NCBI GenBank assembly: GCA_963169105.1
Contig: OY720642.1
Span: 22,624,965-22,688,964, forward strand
DNA length: 64,000 bases
Direction: 5' to 3'
Source of the DNA: Ceriagrion tenellum
Taxonomy: Eukaryota > Arthropoda > Insecta > Odonata > Coenagrionidae
Below, piece after piece: positions 1 to 11,649 of this stretch (the first letter of the stretch is position 1; each line of letters starts with the position of its first letter). Position numbers and translations under genes: made by a program. The notes under the pieces are model-generated. The model was not told the DNA's origin, ran no database searches, and worked only from the letters and a program-made list of their open reading frames with translations.

Positions 1-1077
1 TGACAAATGGTTGGCCATGAAAATTTATGTTCAAATATTATTTGATGAACACTAAACAGAGGCTTTTTCCGACGTATTAAGATTACAAAAAGTTCTCATT
101 CATTTATTAGTAATTTCCTTCATAATTCCCTATCGTTACATATGTATTTTACTTCAATTACTCTCATACACAGGTCAATGCACGCCCCCTTTTCCTAATA
201 CTCCTAATATTCCTCTTCTAAGCGTTCATTCATCACTTTCTTGGTCCACACCTCCTTCGTATATTATTCTTTTCTTTATCATGAATTTCCTTCGTGATTC
301 GATTCCCATCCATGCCCTAGGTATGGCTGAGCTAAGAAACCACGCTCTTTTCAAAATGCTCAACAACGGAGAATCAATTCCACACTCTTACATCCTCCTC
401 ATTCCTAACCTGATTCCTTCAGAGTGTGACTGAATAAATACCTTAGTAAAAATACTTTTAGTATCACGAAGACGTTCCATAGAGACAATAGAAATAATTT
501 TACGCATGCAAAACTTTTTTGATATGATTAATGAGTTTACGAAGAGATAAATCAGAATGGCTATTAAAAAATAGATCATTACCACAAAAATGGCCTTTAG
601 GCAATTCAATTGGATTTCAACTAAGATGAATACTGACATCTTGTGGGAGAACTTTATTCATATAAAAATACCCTTTTACATAATAAATGGACGCCACATC
701 AAAATTGTGGAGTGAATATGTCTATAACTAGTGAATTCTAATGAGTCAAATAGTAACGTTCATGTATTTCAAAGGTATCAATTTGTTATGCCGAGGTTCC
801 TATCATTAGTACATGGTTGCGCCCATGATTAAGAAGGCCAGTATCAGAATAACAACATTTTATAAACTCTCTGCATGATTCACATTCTCAGGAGGAGCTT
901 ACGTGGCTTGCTTCTATTCATTCACACACCATTAAAATCTATTGCCTCTTTCCCAACGCCTTTTTCTTCTCAGCTAAAAATAAATTTTTCAATGAGAACT
1001 ATAAATAAGATACCCCAAGCAATTTGAATAATGAAATAAGTTGAGCTATAAGTACCATGATGTAGACCGGAAGGAAT

Positions 1078-1136
1078 TCAAAGTCCAGTAACTAAGTCCA
1101 GCTCTGGATTAAGTCCAGTAACGGTCCTGGACTCAG
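1078..1136. repeat. Short cluster of AAGTCCAG direct and inverted repeats
   Basis: AAGTCCAGTAAC occurs twice about 37 bp apart, with a related AAGTCCAG between them and the inverted form CTGGACT closing the block. It is too short to assign to a family and could be a chance cluster or a small protein-binding array. Confidence 0.35.
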
Positions 1137-3659
1137 ATTCTATAGTTTTGTACTGCTTACGGTACAGAGAAGTCTAGGATGATCGAAAAATTAAAGATAT
1201 ATCCCTCCAAATTATCAAGTGAAGGAAGCCGGGTAGTTTCATTAAGCCTGATTGGTTGATCATTTTAGAAGTATGTTTACCAGTCAGATTCAATTAAAAA
1301 TATTTGTTCGCACAGTGACTTCTCCACTTCCGTTAAGTCTCTTGTGCTCTTATAAGATTCAGAGGCTTTTCTATATTTTCGGGTGTTGATATAAGTAGGT
1401 AACAAAGGATTACACTCACAGATACAGGCAACTGACTGAAAATTGAAAACCCGAAGCTTTGATCGAACAGGGAAATGATGGATTTCATACCAATATGAAG
1501 ACGTAATCAAATAAGTAATATCAAGTCTCAATAATTATCGCATCAATGATTGCTACACTTGAATAAAAGATGTAGTCAGTTTAGCGTGCCTCGACGACTT
1601 AAGACATTCCGTCCCCGCCACTATGAACGATTAGATGATCATCCATCCATATAAAGAGCTAAGCGACACATAACTTCGCTCATGGAGCGGAACCGCTGAT
1701 TCAATCAATGCAAGCTATTATCCTCGTGATTAATTTTCGTGCAATAAACTACTAACGGTCTTCACTAATTAACTTTTGAGAGTATTTTTTTAGTAAAACT
1801 CGGATTTGTTGTACAGCTTAAACAGAAATTATCTACAGATCTATCTTAAATATAACTCCGATGGTAACAAAGGTATAATGCGCCTCGAACTGTTCTAACT
1901 TCAATTTAATCTAGTCTAGTCATTTCCACTTTAACTGCTGAAGTTATATTATATCTTGTAATTTTTCATTGGCCCTTCTTTTCTTTCATGCTGGAAGATT
2001 GCATACGATTCGTAGTTTTTCTTTCGTAATTATCTATCCCTCTCCGTCGATGACAGAGCAATCGCTTCCTCCGCAAAAATCTCTCAGGGTCCCCGGCAAT
2101 TCTCTGTACCTCGATCCACTCTTCCAAGCACCCGATCACGCAATATCCTCCTGTGCCCCTGAGCTGTAGCAGCAGCAGTGCCCACAAACCTACTCTCTCC
2201 ACCCTCATTTCACCCCGGCGACCAGAGGCAACGGACACCCCTTCCCACAAGGGATCTAACATTTGGTCAGATGGGAAAGGGAAGGAGACGCATGATGAGG
2301 TTCAAAAGGAGGATTAGGGGGCAAAACTTATCGGGATTGGAAGCAATCTTTTCGCCTGGACAATTCATAGCGCGCCACGAAACACGGCAAGGTCTTAGCC
2401 GTGCTTTCACCGTGACGAACACTCAGATCTCGAGGATCGCATCAGTAATATAAGAACCTTAAGATTACATCAATCCATCATCTCGTAACGATGAATGAAA
2501 AGCAAAACTGGTCTGACAATACCTTCTTATTGGACCAAGAACGTATACGTTCTGCTCCAAAGTCACCTAGGAAACATGACAATTCACAGCAATGCTAAAG
2601 TCCCTTAAGGCCCATTTTGAAATAAAATCGACCCATAAAAGTCGGGGTAAGTCTGTTACATGAGGCCTATTATTGAAAGCGAGAGGTGTTAGCAAAGTTA
2701 ATTGCCTTCTCGAATGCCTTGTCTCAGCATTTAATTAACTATTTGCAGAGGACGTAAAACTTTAAACGTTTATCTACTAAGGCAGATTTCGACTAGCGGA
2801 ATATTATAATGTGGATACAATGAGAGGCTATTTTACTCAGATGCTTTATAAAGTGATTCGGATAAAAAAAGATTTTTAAGATCGACACATATTTTTCCAC
2901 TAATTACGGAAGATGATTTTAAGACTCAGCATAACTAGAAAAAGACTTGCAACTTTTATCAACTTCAGTACTCATCAGTAATCTTTTTACTATACGAGTG
3001 CTTCAGTTGCTTGGAACTATTGTGACATGGAAATATACTTGCCTCTATTCAATTATCATTTGACGCAAACCAAAACTACCAAGAGTGCAAATGAAGCACC
3101 ATTAGACGCGCAATTTGAAAAACATAACACAACAAAAAATATCAACCATGAACCCGAAAGATCAGAATATAAAATAATCAGAATACTTAATATGAGAACG
3201 CGTACCACCGGTTTTGAAACGCTGGCTCGTCAATAAATTTTAGTTTAAATTACGGATGAGTTGATTAACAAATAGAACGTGAGTCAGTAGTTTTAACGAA
3301 TAGTGAGAAAATGAGGTTTCTGTTGATCTTTACAGATATTTAATCAATAAATAGGGGAAATGAGACCTCTTATACGACAAAACTACCGGAATCTTCATGA
3401 GTCCGGTCAGACAGCATGTGCTATTGAAGAAACAGGAATAGGAGGAACAAGAGAAGAGTAAACTGAACTGCTTCAGGCATAATTTCATCAGAAGAGAAGG
3501 GGTCAACTTTCTGACGGCGATATGTGCCGTGCACCTTCTCCCAACAGTCCTCGGGGTCCGTTGCATCCTGGCTATAGCCCCACAGCATGCGAAAACCACT
3601 TCACCGCTCACGAAAGTGTGAGCAAACGACGTCTAAAGGATATTCTGAGGACAAGGGGG

Positions 3660-4270
3660 CGTGATAGAAAGTTGGAAAGAATTTAGGAGAAGGGTAGGGT
3701 GATGCGGGGATTCGTCTGGACTCGGTGCGTCGTCGCCTAATGATTCATGACAAAGAACGGAGCGGGGATAGCAATCGAGCCTTGGCCAATAGTCCCGCTA
3801 AACGGATATGCCGTTTGGCGACACCAACCCTTACATATAAAAAGCCCATCCCTTTCAAACCAGAACCTCCTCTGTATGCGAAGCCCTTGGGGAGCGAGCT
3901 GACACCATTCCCCGATCACTCCTCTCACCCCGCAATCATTTCCCATCCGGGTAGCACCCACAGCACCCACCACCCTAGTGGTTCCATCCGCGTCACCCTC
4001 CCACCCCCCGTCCCCTCGTCTGCCACCACCCATTCCCAATCTTTCTTCTCCTCCTCCCAGAGGACCAACTATTCGATTCCACTAATCCTTCCTCCACCCC
4101 CAACTCCTCACTCGACTTCCCGAGGGATGGTCGGACGTTAAACCCACTTCATCCCCCGTCCATTCTTCCGTTACCCTCTTCGCCCGCACCCTCGCTTTCA
4201 TTTCCGAGCACCAACTGCCCCCCCGACACCCACCTCCCACCCTCCCTCCACCGTAACCACTTTCGGCAGT
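3660..4270. other. Pyrimidine-rich (C-rich plus strand) island
   Basis: After a short G-rich lead (3650-3720), the plus strand becomes strongly C- and CT-rich from about 3900 to 4260, with many CCACCC, CCCTCC and CCTCC words. Open frames here on both strands are Pro/Ser/Thr- or Gly/Arg-rich and match no family I know, so they are not called as genes. It belongs with the other strand-skewed islands of this window. Confidence 0.6.
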
Positions 4271-5439
4271 CGAATGTTTCGGGGCATTTCCGTCACAGAT
4301 ACTCCGCAGGGTGGTAGTTATGAGGGGGGTGGAACAAAGATGGTTCTGCGCCACCTGCCACGCCATTGCTAAACTCTTGCTGTCATGAGTTTATGGGGGT
4401 ATTTCAAATGGCTTGCTTTCAACTATAATAAAATCAATTTGAATAACTCGATGCTTTCCTAGTATATGTTCGATGTGAACTCTTTTTTGGCTTACCACCG
4501 TGTTATGTTCCCTACACGGGACAGCAACTAAAACATAAACCAGCGAGAATCTTAAACAGAGTAAACATTAAATAAACATATTTTTGTTTATTTTTCCAGT
4601 ACCTTATAATGATAAATATTAGTCTAATGCCGTAACAGGCCCTACCATTGCAAAAATGCTGAAAAAAGGTGTTGCGAGTTAAAAAGAATTTTCCATATCT
4701 TGCCCCGTGTAAAAATATCATATAAAAATGTCATGCCCCATGAAGACTGCATAAATTCGTAAGTTTAATTGATATTTTTCTGCGAGTAAAACTTCGGCCA
4801 CATTAATTAATAGCATTGGCCTTGCAATAATTTTATTCTCCATTTATGTTCCTTTTTGCCAAATGGAAAACCGAGTACCTAATTTCAATGCCTAAATAAT
4901 TTCCAAGAAAGTGTCATTCTTGGATAGGAAAGTATGATGATAGGTTTACATCATTAGACTCTTGCAGTGGCTAGTTAAAGATTTATTTATCTTTATCCAG
5001 AAGCAATGATCATTATTATAAAATGCTTGACATACCGTACTTAACTTCTGATATTATATGCAATAATTATAGTTTTAGTCTGTTCGAACACACTTTGTAC
5101 TTCCGGAAAAATTAAAAGCTAGTCCCACAGAAAATAAAATATCCGTCAAAATGTATGCTTTAAGGTCGCCTTGGTTAAAAAAAAATCTCAATTAATCACC
5201 ATACTTCAGGGAAGTGGGGGTGCCTCGCTCGCGTTGAAAAAAATAAAAAAAGATACCACGGCCGAAACTTAAATAGGGGAACCCCAATCAAGCCGAACAC
5301 CATTAATCCCTGAGCATTACAGCTGGATGGAAAAATAAAACGACTCCATTATTTTTTCTCAATAGCCTTCCTCCGCTGCCGTGTTCCTGGCCAAGGGTGG
5401 CACCGTGGGTTTGGGATACGTCGCATGCATTCGCTACAT

Positions 5440-6030
5440 GCCATGGTGAGGGAGGTGGAGACCCTTAGGACTGCTTAAGGGGCGGGGGAGGGGGCTCTGC
5501 TGGTGGAAGGTTTTAGGCAGGGAGGAATAAGAAGGGGAGAAATGTGGAAGGGACGGGGAAATATAAGGATTATGGCCGCAGAGTCACCCTGGCTCGACCG
5601 AAGCCCCCCCCCTCCGTCCCTCTACCCCATCCTTAAACACCCCCGTATGGGAAGGGGGAATAGAAGAGGGTTCAGGAAGGATACTCGGGAGGGGGGGAGG
5701 TTGAGTGGGACAGTGTAATGGACGAACGAGGCAGATTCAACTCAACCCTTGGAGAGGGAGTGTTCAGTCGCGGGTGCCAAAGAAGTTTTCAGTCGGTCAG
5801 GGAGAGGGGCGGGGTGGGGAAAGGGGATGTGGGTTACTGGATGGGGATTTAGGCTCGCGGAGGCAGATTTGCAAAGAGGGGCAAGGGGGAGGGAGGGAAG
5901 TGGGGTCACTTGTGTCGGGTTGGGATGGGAGGGTAAGGGACGAGGGGGACCGGAAAATTGAAAGGCCATTCCCGACAGCCAGGGGTGCATTTGTATGGGG
6001 CCGGGGAGGATGGGGGAGGCGAGTTTAAGG
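5440..6030. other. G-rich (purine-rich plus strand) island
   Basis: Dense GGGGAGG, GGGAGGG and AGGGGG words run across about 600 bp on the plus strand, interrupted by a short C-rich segment near 5600-5645. Closely spaced G-runs could form G-quadruplexes on the plus strand. Overlapping open frames in several phases are Gly/Arg- or Pro/Ser-rich and are explained by base composition. Confidence 0.6.
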
Positions 6031-6869
6031 GTGTATGATGAGTTTAGAAAGATGAGATACGGAAGGTCAATCCTAATTGATTCTGGTTTTCGCACTCCAT
6101 AACATAAGGGTGCGTGCCACCCGTTGGGCGCGTCGTGTGGTGTGCGTTATGGCCCACGGCTGTTGTGATTCCCTCCGTCGAATGCATGAGAGATGGATGG
6201 AGGACGAAGGGTGACATGGGCAAGATTTGCCTGTATACTTTGGGGAAAGCTTTGCTATCGAAGCTCAAGTATACACAGACCACTTTTAATGCATATATAT
6301 GCGATACTACCAGAGGAATATTGGAGTGGCGTGCAAAAGCGTTATACCCAAGAGTCAACAATACGATTTATTGAAGAACCATTCAAAGTTAGCGAGATCC
6401 ATTCAGGACATTAAAGTTGAGTAAAATATTTACAGCTCAATCCAAACCTATTTTTTTCTTAATAAATTCTCAACCTTAGCATTTAGAAGTTGTCATACGC
6501 TTCCAAAAAAACTAGTATTTCCACCGTCGGTTTATCTACAAATAATGATTTTTCCAGCAGCTTTAGTCTTAAAAAAGTTAATCCAATGACATTCGGAAAT
6601 GATATAGAGTGAAAGCTCACTGCAGAGCCGAATTCATCCCTTTGCTCCATTGGAGTCTCTTAGACCCGAATTGAATAAAATATCCTCAAATAACGTTTCA
6701 CTTGTACACCCCTACAGCTGAATGAATTTAAGATATAATGAATAATATTTCATTCTTAAATGCATGATCTGTGACTTGCAATGATTGCTTATATATATTT
6801 TATCCAGTTCTTATGATACTTATTTCAAGGGTCTTCGACCGCCAGTGTTTTGAATTTACGTTAAGTAAT

Positions 6870-7106
6870 CGTCAACTCATGAATGCAATAAGAAGAGGGA
6901 AGGCAAACTGGTTGGGGCATGTCATGAGGCAAGGCTGTCTCCTGAGTAAGATAATGGAAGGAAAAATGAAAGGAAAACGCAAGAAAGGAAGAAGAAAATG
7001 CGATATATTGACGAATTTGAGGGAGAACAGGAGTTACCAAGAGATGAAAATGTGGGCGCAAAATAAAGAAGTTTGGAAAAGTTCAGCTGGAACCAGTCTT
7101 AGGTAA
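6870..7106 (+). pseudogene. Non-LTR retrotransposon reverse-transcriptase C-terminal tail (fragment)
   Basis: The plus-strand frame ending at the stop near 7104 contains a motif typical of the extreme C terminus of insect endonuclease/reverse-transcriptase LINE proteins. It has an IRRGKANWLGH segment, then a leucine pair and EGKMKG, a basic KRKKGRRK patch, a line of charged helix (LRENRSYQEMK) and a closing W-containing segment. In intact elements this tail follows the polymerase thumb. Here the upstream frame does not continue into recognisable catalytic motifs (no YADD box), so only about 235 bp survive. It lies antisense to Hr51 inside its intron. Family recognition is from remembered pattern; RTE-like or jockey-like cannot be separated by eye. 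Confidence 0.65.
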
Positions 7107-9960
7107 GATCTACATTGATAATGAATCGTCAAATGTAGATGCAATAAAACGCGTACGAATTTTTAATTAATTCCATTGCGCTTACACAAAGATAAATCAA
7201 ATGGGACTACAGACATCATTGATTTAACCACTTTGGAGGAAACAGCAAGACATCTTAAAGTGATTCCAAAACATGGTTGGCCAAAGTTAAAAAACTTTTA
7301 TGATTTTTTGGCTCAGGCAAGTGTTGTAAGAAAGTAGAGGAAACATGATATTCAATTAAAATGGCACCCTAATAGCATTTTAAAATAGTGCGATAGTTTT
7401 AAGATGAAGAGCAGCATTTTAACTATATAAGCCTTCGTATATATTTGAGAATAACAGAAGCAATCAAAAAGAATTACCAAGTTCTTTAAATGCAGAATAA
7501 AGCACTCCCTAAAAGTCTAAAATTGTATTCCGCAGAAAATCGTATGCACGGCTTAACAGTTAAGTCCTGTATTTCGCGAAGGATAAAAAACACCCTTTCG
7601 CACGATTACTTAGTGAGCTGTCTGGTGGCGAAGGGACTTAGAATTCGCTGCCTCAGTCCGACACCAACTTTTCAATTCCGCACTAATTTTCCACCTTCCG
7701 AGACAGTTGATGTCAACTGTTTCGCGAGGCGAACGGACAGAAAAGAAATGTGTGCGAGACGAGTGAGTCACGAGAGGAAAAGGGAAGTCCACGTGCGAGC
7801 GACGACAGAGAAAACAAGACGGGGAACATAACAAAAAGACAGGGAAAGTGGACAGACGCGGATTATTCCCAATTACACGTCACCAATGATAAGCAAAATT
7901 TAAAAAACTATTATTAGTATTTATATTACTGTTCCCTCCAATGCATTAACAGCCTCACAGGGCTAACATATTAGGAAAGCAATGCTTCATAGAATGCCCC
8001 TGCAATAAATGGAAACCTCAATGCCGATATAACATTGCCTAAGGGGAATCCACAACATTATTCCACACTTATAATCATAAGATTTCATTCGTGGAAGATA
8101 TAAAATCATTGAAATGAAAATTTTCAAAATTCTTTGCGCACTTTTTCTTTTGAAAATATTTTTTCCAGCTGAAAGATGTTATTTTTAGAACATTTTGAGA
8201 TAATTTATCCACAGTCTCATTCTTTCACATTGAGAGTAGGCATACTTATCATGACCTGAAATAAAGGGAAAAATAAGAAATATTTACTCCTTTGGCGAAT
8301 CACTGCAAGAGTTCAATTTAAAGTTAACGAAACTATAAAAAGTAATTTAGCACGCACAAATACCGCAACCGCAAAACTAGCCCTGGAAAATACATATTTT
8401 AGCATTCACATGGATAGTAGTCAGGAAAAAAGTAAACAAAACTTCTGGCGTTGTATGCTCTGCCGCGGAATACTTCGTCTGCCAATCCTTACCATAAGTC
8501 TACTCCCTACAAATTACGTCGATTTCTTTTTCCTTGGTACTAATTAGTTTCTTTCTTCTGGGTCTAGTAAAACGAAGGCCAATAGATGGACAGATAGCTA
8601 AATGATTAGGAGCTATTTGTTAAAGTACATTGCGGTGCTAAAGAATATTATGTGTCCAATTCATCATTATTTTTATGAGTCCTTGAAACATTTTAAAGAC
8701 GTTTTGAATGAAGACCTACAAACCCACTCGCTCCTCGAACCATAATAAGTTTCAGCTTTTGTGGCGAGATGTGTAATGAAACATCGCATAGGCAATGTAG
8801 CATTTATTTTACCTTCACCTTTGCATAATTTTTGTTTTTGTCACTCCTATAATGGAAAATGAGATCAGTACACCATTATGAGATAGCAGGAGGAAATTGC
8901 AGATTGATATTGCAATGTATCACAACCAAATGTTACCATATGAAGTTTCACATTTTAATTGCAAGCCATTGCCATTATTCCTAGAATGGATTCAGTTCAA
9001 GTGGATATCATTAAGAGAGTCCATATGTGAAATGGGACAAAACTTTTGCAACATTAATTTATTTATTCAAGACGCCGTTCGAAGATGTAAGGTCAGAGAC
9101 ATCCTCAATGGAAATATTGTTTCTGCAGCAACTATTAACGCGTATCGACAGACAAGACAAGACGGCCAATGAAGCCCAGAAACCAACGTTTAAATTTTAG
9201 CGCTGCTGACTGTACTATTTGCACCCTCGAATATTTTTATGCAACAGAGTACGGGTATGCAAGAGAAGAAAAAAGAAATGCATGCCTCATTAATACTTGC
9301 CAACGACAAAACGGCCTCCTTCCCTGTCTGTTACCAATCAAACGTTGAACTGTAAAGCGGGAATTTTAAATAGCATTCAAATGACAGTACCAAAACCTAA
9401 GATGGTTTTTCTTTTGGGAATCCCACGAGGTAACCATACTCTGCCTATTAAACATCATAAATCTGACCTAAATAGACGCCATAACAGTCGGATTACACTG
9501 GACAGTACACAGCACGGATGGTGCACTCCCCGTCTAGGGAAGACATGTCAAACTGAGGGTGACCCAAGGACCATGTTGGTCACTTTTGTGCTCTCATCTG
9601 GGCCACGAAAGACCATTAACTGAAGCAATTTAATGGAAGTTGTTGCAGAATATTTTTGTTGCTTAAAATTTGAGACATAAAATGTGCTAAGAAATGGTTT
9701 CACGGGTAACCATATTCATGTATTCATGAATTATAGGTAAGGGTGTAGTTTGACAAAGTAAAAACCAAATTTTTAGTGGCAACGAAGAATTATATGAAAC
9801 CAAAAAATGCATTAGAAATTACCGATTGAGAAACTGAATCGAAATTTTGTCTGGCTGATGAATGTTTGCACAGGACGTTTGTACTTGACCACTAGCCCAC
9901 TTGCGGCCCACATGTTTCGGAACATATCAACATGCTTGTTAAAGACAGTCAACCTCCACC

Positions 9961-9969
9961 TCTCACCTG
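9961..9969 (-). other. Hr51: Splice donor of the Hr51 exon
   Basis: On the minus strand the sequence reads TACAG|GTGAGAGG, with the intron starting at 9966. The match to the donor consensus is excellent. The break falls after two bases of the Arg codon that follows Leu-Ile-Tyr. If the donor were ignored, the frame would reach TGA immediately (9965-9963), in the middle of a zinc-finger domain, which independently argues for splicing here. Confidence 0.9.
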
Positions 9970-10648
9970 TATATGAGCTTCCTCCGGACGCTTCGCTTGA
10001 AGAACCCGGAACATCCGTTGCAGGCGAGAATGCCATAGTGCTTGCCGGAGCTGGTGTCCCCGCAGACGACGCACGTGAGCCCCGCCCCTCCGCCCCCGGG
10101 GCCGCCGCCCCCGCCGTTCTGGCCCTTTATCTTGCCACCGCCCCCGCCGCCTCCGCCGCCCCCTGGCGGAGACACGGAAGTGGCCGTCACGGTACCCTGC
10201 GACGAATTGTTGAGGACCGAGGGCGGAGTGCCGGAGTGGTCCATGAGGAAGGATGGAGGCCCGGGTGCGGGCGGGGAGCGGTTGGCCTGCACCACGAGGG
10301 CCTGCGGGCGCGGGTGCGTGGCGACCGGCGCCGGGGGCGGGCAGGGCCCCATGAGGTGGTGCGCCGGCGGCGGGGGCGGGAGGCAGAGGGGCGGCGGGTG
10401 CGGCGTGGGGTGGTGGAAGGGGTGCAGGTGGTGCGGGTGGGGGTGGTGCAGATGGTGGTGGTGGTGGTGGTGCAGGGCCGAGAGTGGGTGGTGGTGCGAG
10501 GGCGGGGGCGTGGGTTGGGCGGGGGCCGTCGGGGGCTGCAGCAGCGGGTGGTGGTTGGTCGTCGTCGTCGGCGGCGGCGGAGGCGACGGCGTCCGCGAGG
10601 AGTCCGACCTCTGCGAAGGTGAGGGCGACCCGCCGCACTGCTGAGAGT
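9967..10648 (-). CDS. Hr51: Orphan nuclear receptor Hr51/unfulfilled (NR2E3 class), exon with first zinc finger
   Basis: The frame encodes a Ser/Pro-rich start (SQRSDSSRTPSPPPPP), a His/Pro tract (roughly residues 57-90 counted from the ATG at 10664, including seven consecutive His), a Pro-rich linker, two Gly runs (about 168-177 and 184-194), then the nuclear-receptor DNA-binding domain from about residue 196. The first zinc finger has Cys198, Cys201, Cys215 and Cys218, with P-box CNGCSG followed by FFKRSVRRKLIYR. CNGCS is the NR2E3/PNR-type P-box; tailless-type receptors have CDGCA. The segment matches what I remember of insect Hr51 and human NR2E3. Such receptors act in the nucleus, and in Drosophila unfulfilled is known from mushroom-body neurons and clock neurons. 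The exon is open at both ends: acceptor near 10649, donor at 9966. The second finger and ligand-binding domain are not in the window. Confidence 0.93.
10134..10163 (-). repeat. Gly-codon tract before the DNA-binding domain
   Basis: This CCGCCN tract on the plus strand encodes ten consecutive Gly residues about 20 residues before the first zinc finger. A second Gly run follows closely. Together they form a flexible linker and a strongly GC-rich block. Confidence 0.85.
10452..10472 (-). repeat. His-codon tract within the Hr51 exon
   Basis: This trinucleotide-type tract (GGTGGT on the plus strand) encodes seven consecutive His residues. It sits inside a longer His/Pro-rich segment and is a likely site of length variation between alleles. 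Confidence 0.85.
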
Positions 10649-10680
10649 CTGAAGGGAAAGACATAGAATAGAAAAATCGT
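10649..10680 (-). other. Hr51: Splice acceptor (or alternative ATG) upstream of the Hr51 exon
   Basis: On the minus strand a pyrimidine-rich run ends in TTTCCCTTCAG at 10649, a good acceptor. An in-frame ATG lies inside the same run at 10664-10662, with an in-frame stop a few codons further upstream. Two readings remain: the exon is internal and begins at 10648 (phase 1), or translation starts at the ATG. The pyrimidine tract favours the internal-exon reading, because the first residues after the ATG would be encoded by the tract itself. Confidence 0.6.
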
Positions 10681-10789
10681 TTATTTTACTCTGGGACAGG
10701 TCCATTAAAGCAAGAATACAAAAATAATATAATAATATAGCAGCGAGGTGATGAAAAAATTAACATATTATTTAATTCAAATGAAAACC

Positions 10790-11149
10790 CTGTTTTCAAA
10801 AAAATTCAAACCAAAAAATTATTTACATCTGACAAGCCATGTGGCTTAGAAGGACCAAGAATTCCCATATGCAATAATGGCATTTTCAAAATTTCAAATT
10901 AAAAAAAATAAAAATAAATAAATAGAGCTTAATAATATACAATGTTTACAAAAAACAGCTACTCTCATTGAAAAACCATAATTTTACATGTTAATCAGCT
11001 TAACTCGGAAATAGGTAAAAATTCATTTTAATAATATATGGTACAAGATAAAAAAACATAAACAGACCATGAGGGAAAAAAACAATTTTTGTCTAATTAA
11101 AAAAAATAATAATAAAAAGAAAATTGGCAATGCGAACTGAGTCCTGACC
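10790..11149 (-). mobile_element. Probable LINE 3' untranslated region
   Basis: This AT-rich stretch directly follows, on the minus strand, the retrotransposon coding tail at 11150-11534. Near its far end it carries TCTAAGCCACATGGCTTG followed by TGTAAATAA, a pattern resembling the short 3' ends of CR1/jockey-type LINEs. Assignment rests on position and this resemblance. Confidence 0.4.
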
Positions 11150-11534
11150 AGGCTAAACTATTAAGGAAAACATTTATTTAATAAAATTTCATACAATTTA
11201 GATTAAAAAATTTCCAACGAGCGAGATTTCCTCACATCAATTGGAATGGAATTCCAAAGTTGTGAGGCGACCACGACAAACGATTTATGAAATGTAGTAG
11301 TTCGGTGAGTCGGTAGTTTAAGGTCACTTGGTTCTGTTCTAGTAACCATAGTATGATAGGAAGTTCTTTCAAAAACATATTAATTAGGTATGACGGTTCG
11401 TTAGAGCCAAAGATAGAAAAAATAAAGGTTCCAAGCAGGTATTTGCGACGGGATATGGTAATTACAGAGACATACAGTATGATGTTACTCATTGATACAC
11501 TTAAATGATCCCTGTTCATCCAGTTTCTATGCAA
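11150..11534 (-). pseudogene. CR1/jockey-type LINE reverse transcriptase, C-terminal fragment
   Basis: Two overlapping minus-strand frames together show the end of a non-LTR retrotransposon polymerase. The first (about 11534-11380) reads ISRRKYLLGTF... then SNEPSYLINMF, like the thumb region. The second, after a frame change near 11350, reads KLPTHRTTTFHKSF, then VVVASQLWNSIPIDVRKS and SRSLEIF, the typical A-x-x-LWNSLP closing motif. An in-frame stop follows and then SKLYEILL in the same frame. Frameshift and stop mark it as a dead copy. It lies about 500 bp upstream of the Hr51 exon in the same orientation. Distinction between CR1, L2 and jockey clades is not possible by eye. Confidence 0.75.
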
Positions 11535-11649
11535 GCATTAGCAACGAGGAATCATCTTCCCCGCATAAAAAAGTATAGAGAGAACAAAAACAAAATGATA
11601 AATATCTATCCCTGCAGAGGATGATGTTTTTCAGAGGAAACCCGATCCC

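Larger units (their letters stand above)
1..9966 (-). other. Hr51: Hr51 intron interrupting the DNA-binding domain (runs off window)
   Basis: The exon at 9967-10648 ends at a consensus donor inside the zinc-finger domain, so everything below 9967 is read as intron. I looked on the minus strand for the expected continuation (second zinc finger, rich in Cys and Lys/Arg, followed by the C-terminal extension) and saw none, so the intron is at least about 9.9 kb. It is mostly AT-rich single-copy-looking DNA. Recognisable content is limited to a pyrimidine-rich island near 3660-4270, a G-rich island near 5440-6030 and a non-LTR retrotransposon tail at 6870-7106. The stretches 1-3660, 4270-5440, 6030-6870 and 7107-9960 show nothing else I can support. 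Confidence 0.75.

Noticed and set aside
1..9960. Second zinc-finger exon of Hr51
   Set aside because: Scanned on the minus strand for a Cys-rich, Lys/Arg-rich continuation; none seen.
9858..10622. Long open frames in other phases and on the plus strand across the receptor exon
   Set aside because: They are shadows of the GC-rich His/Pro/Gly-coding sequence; only the minus-strand frame with the zinc finger makes a known protein.
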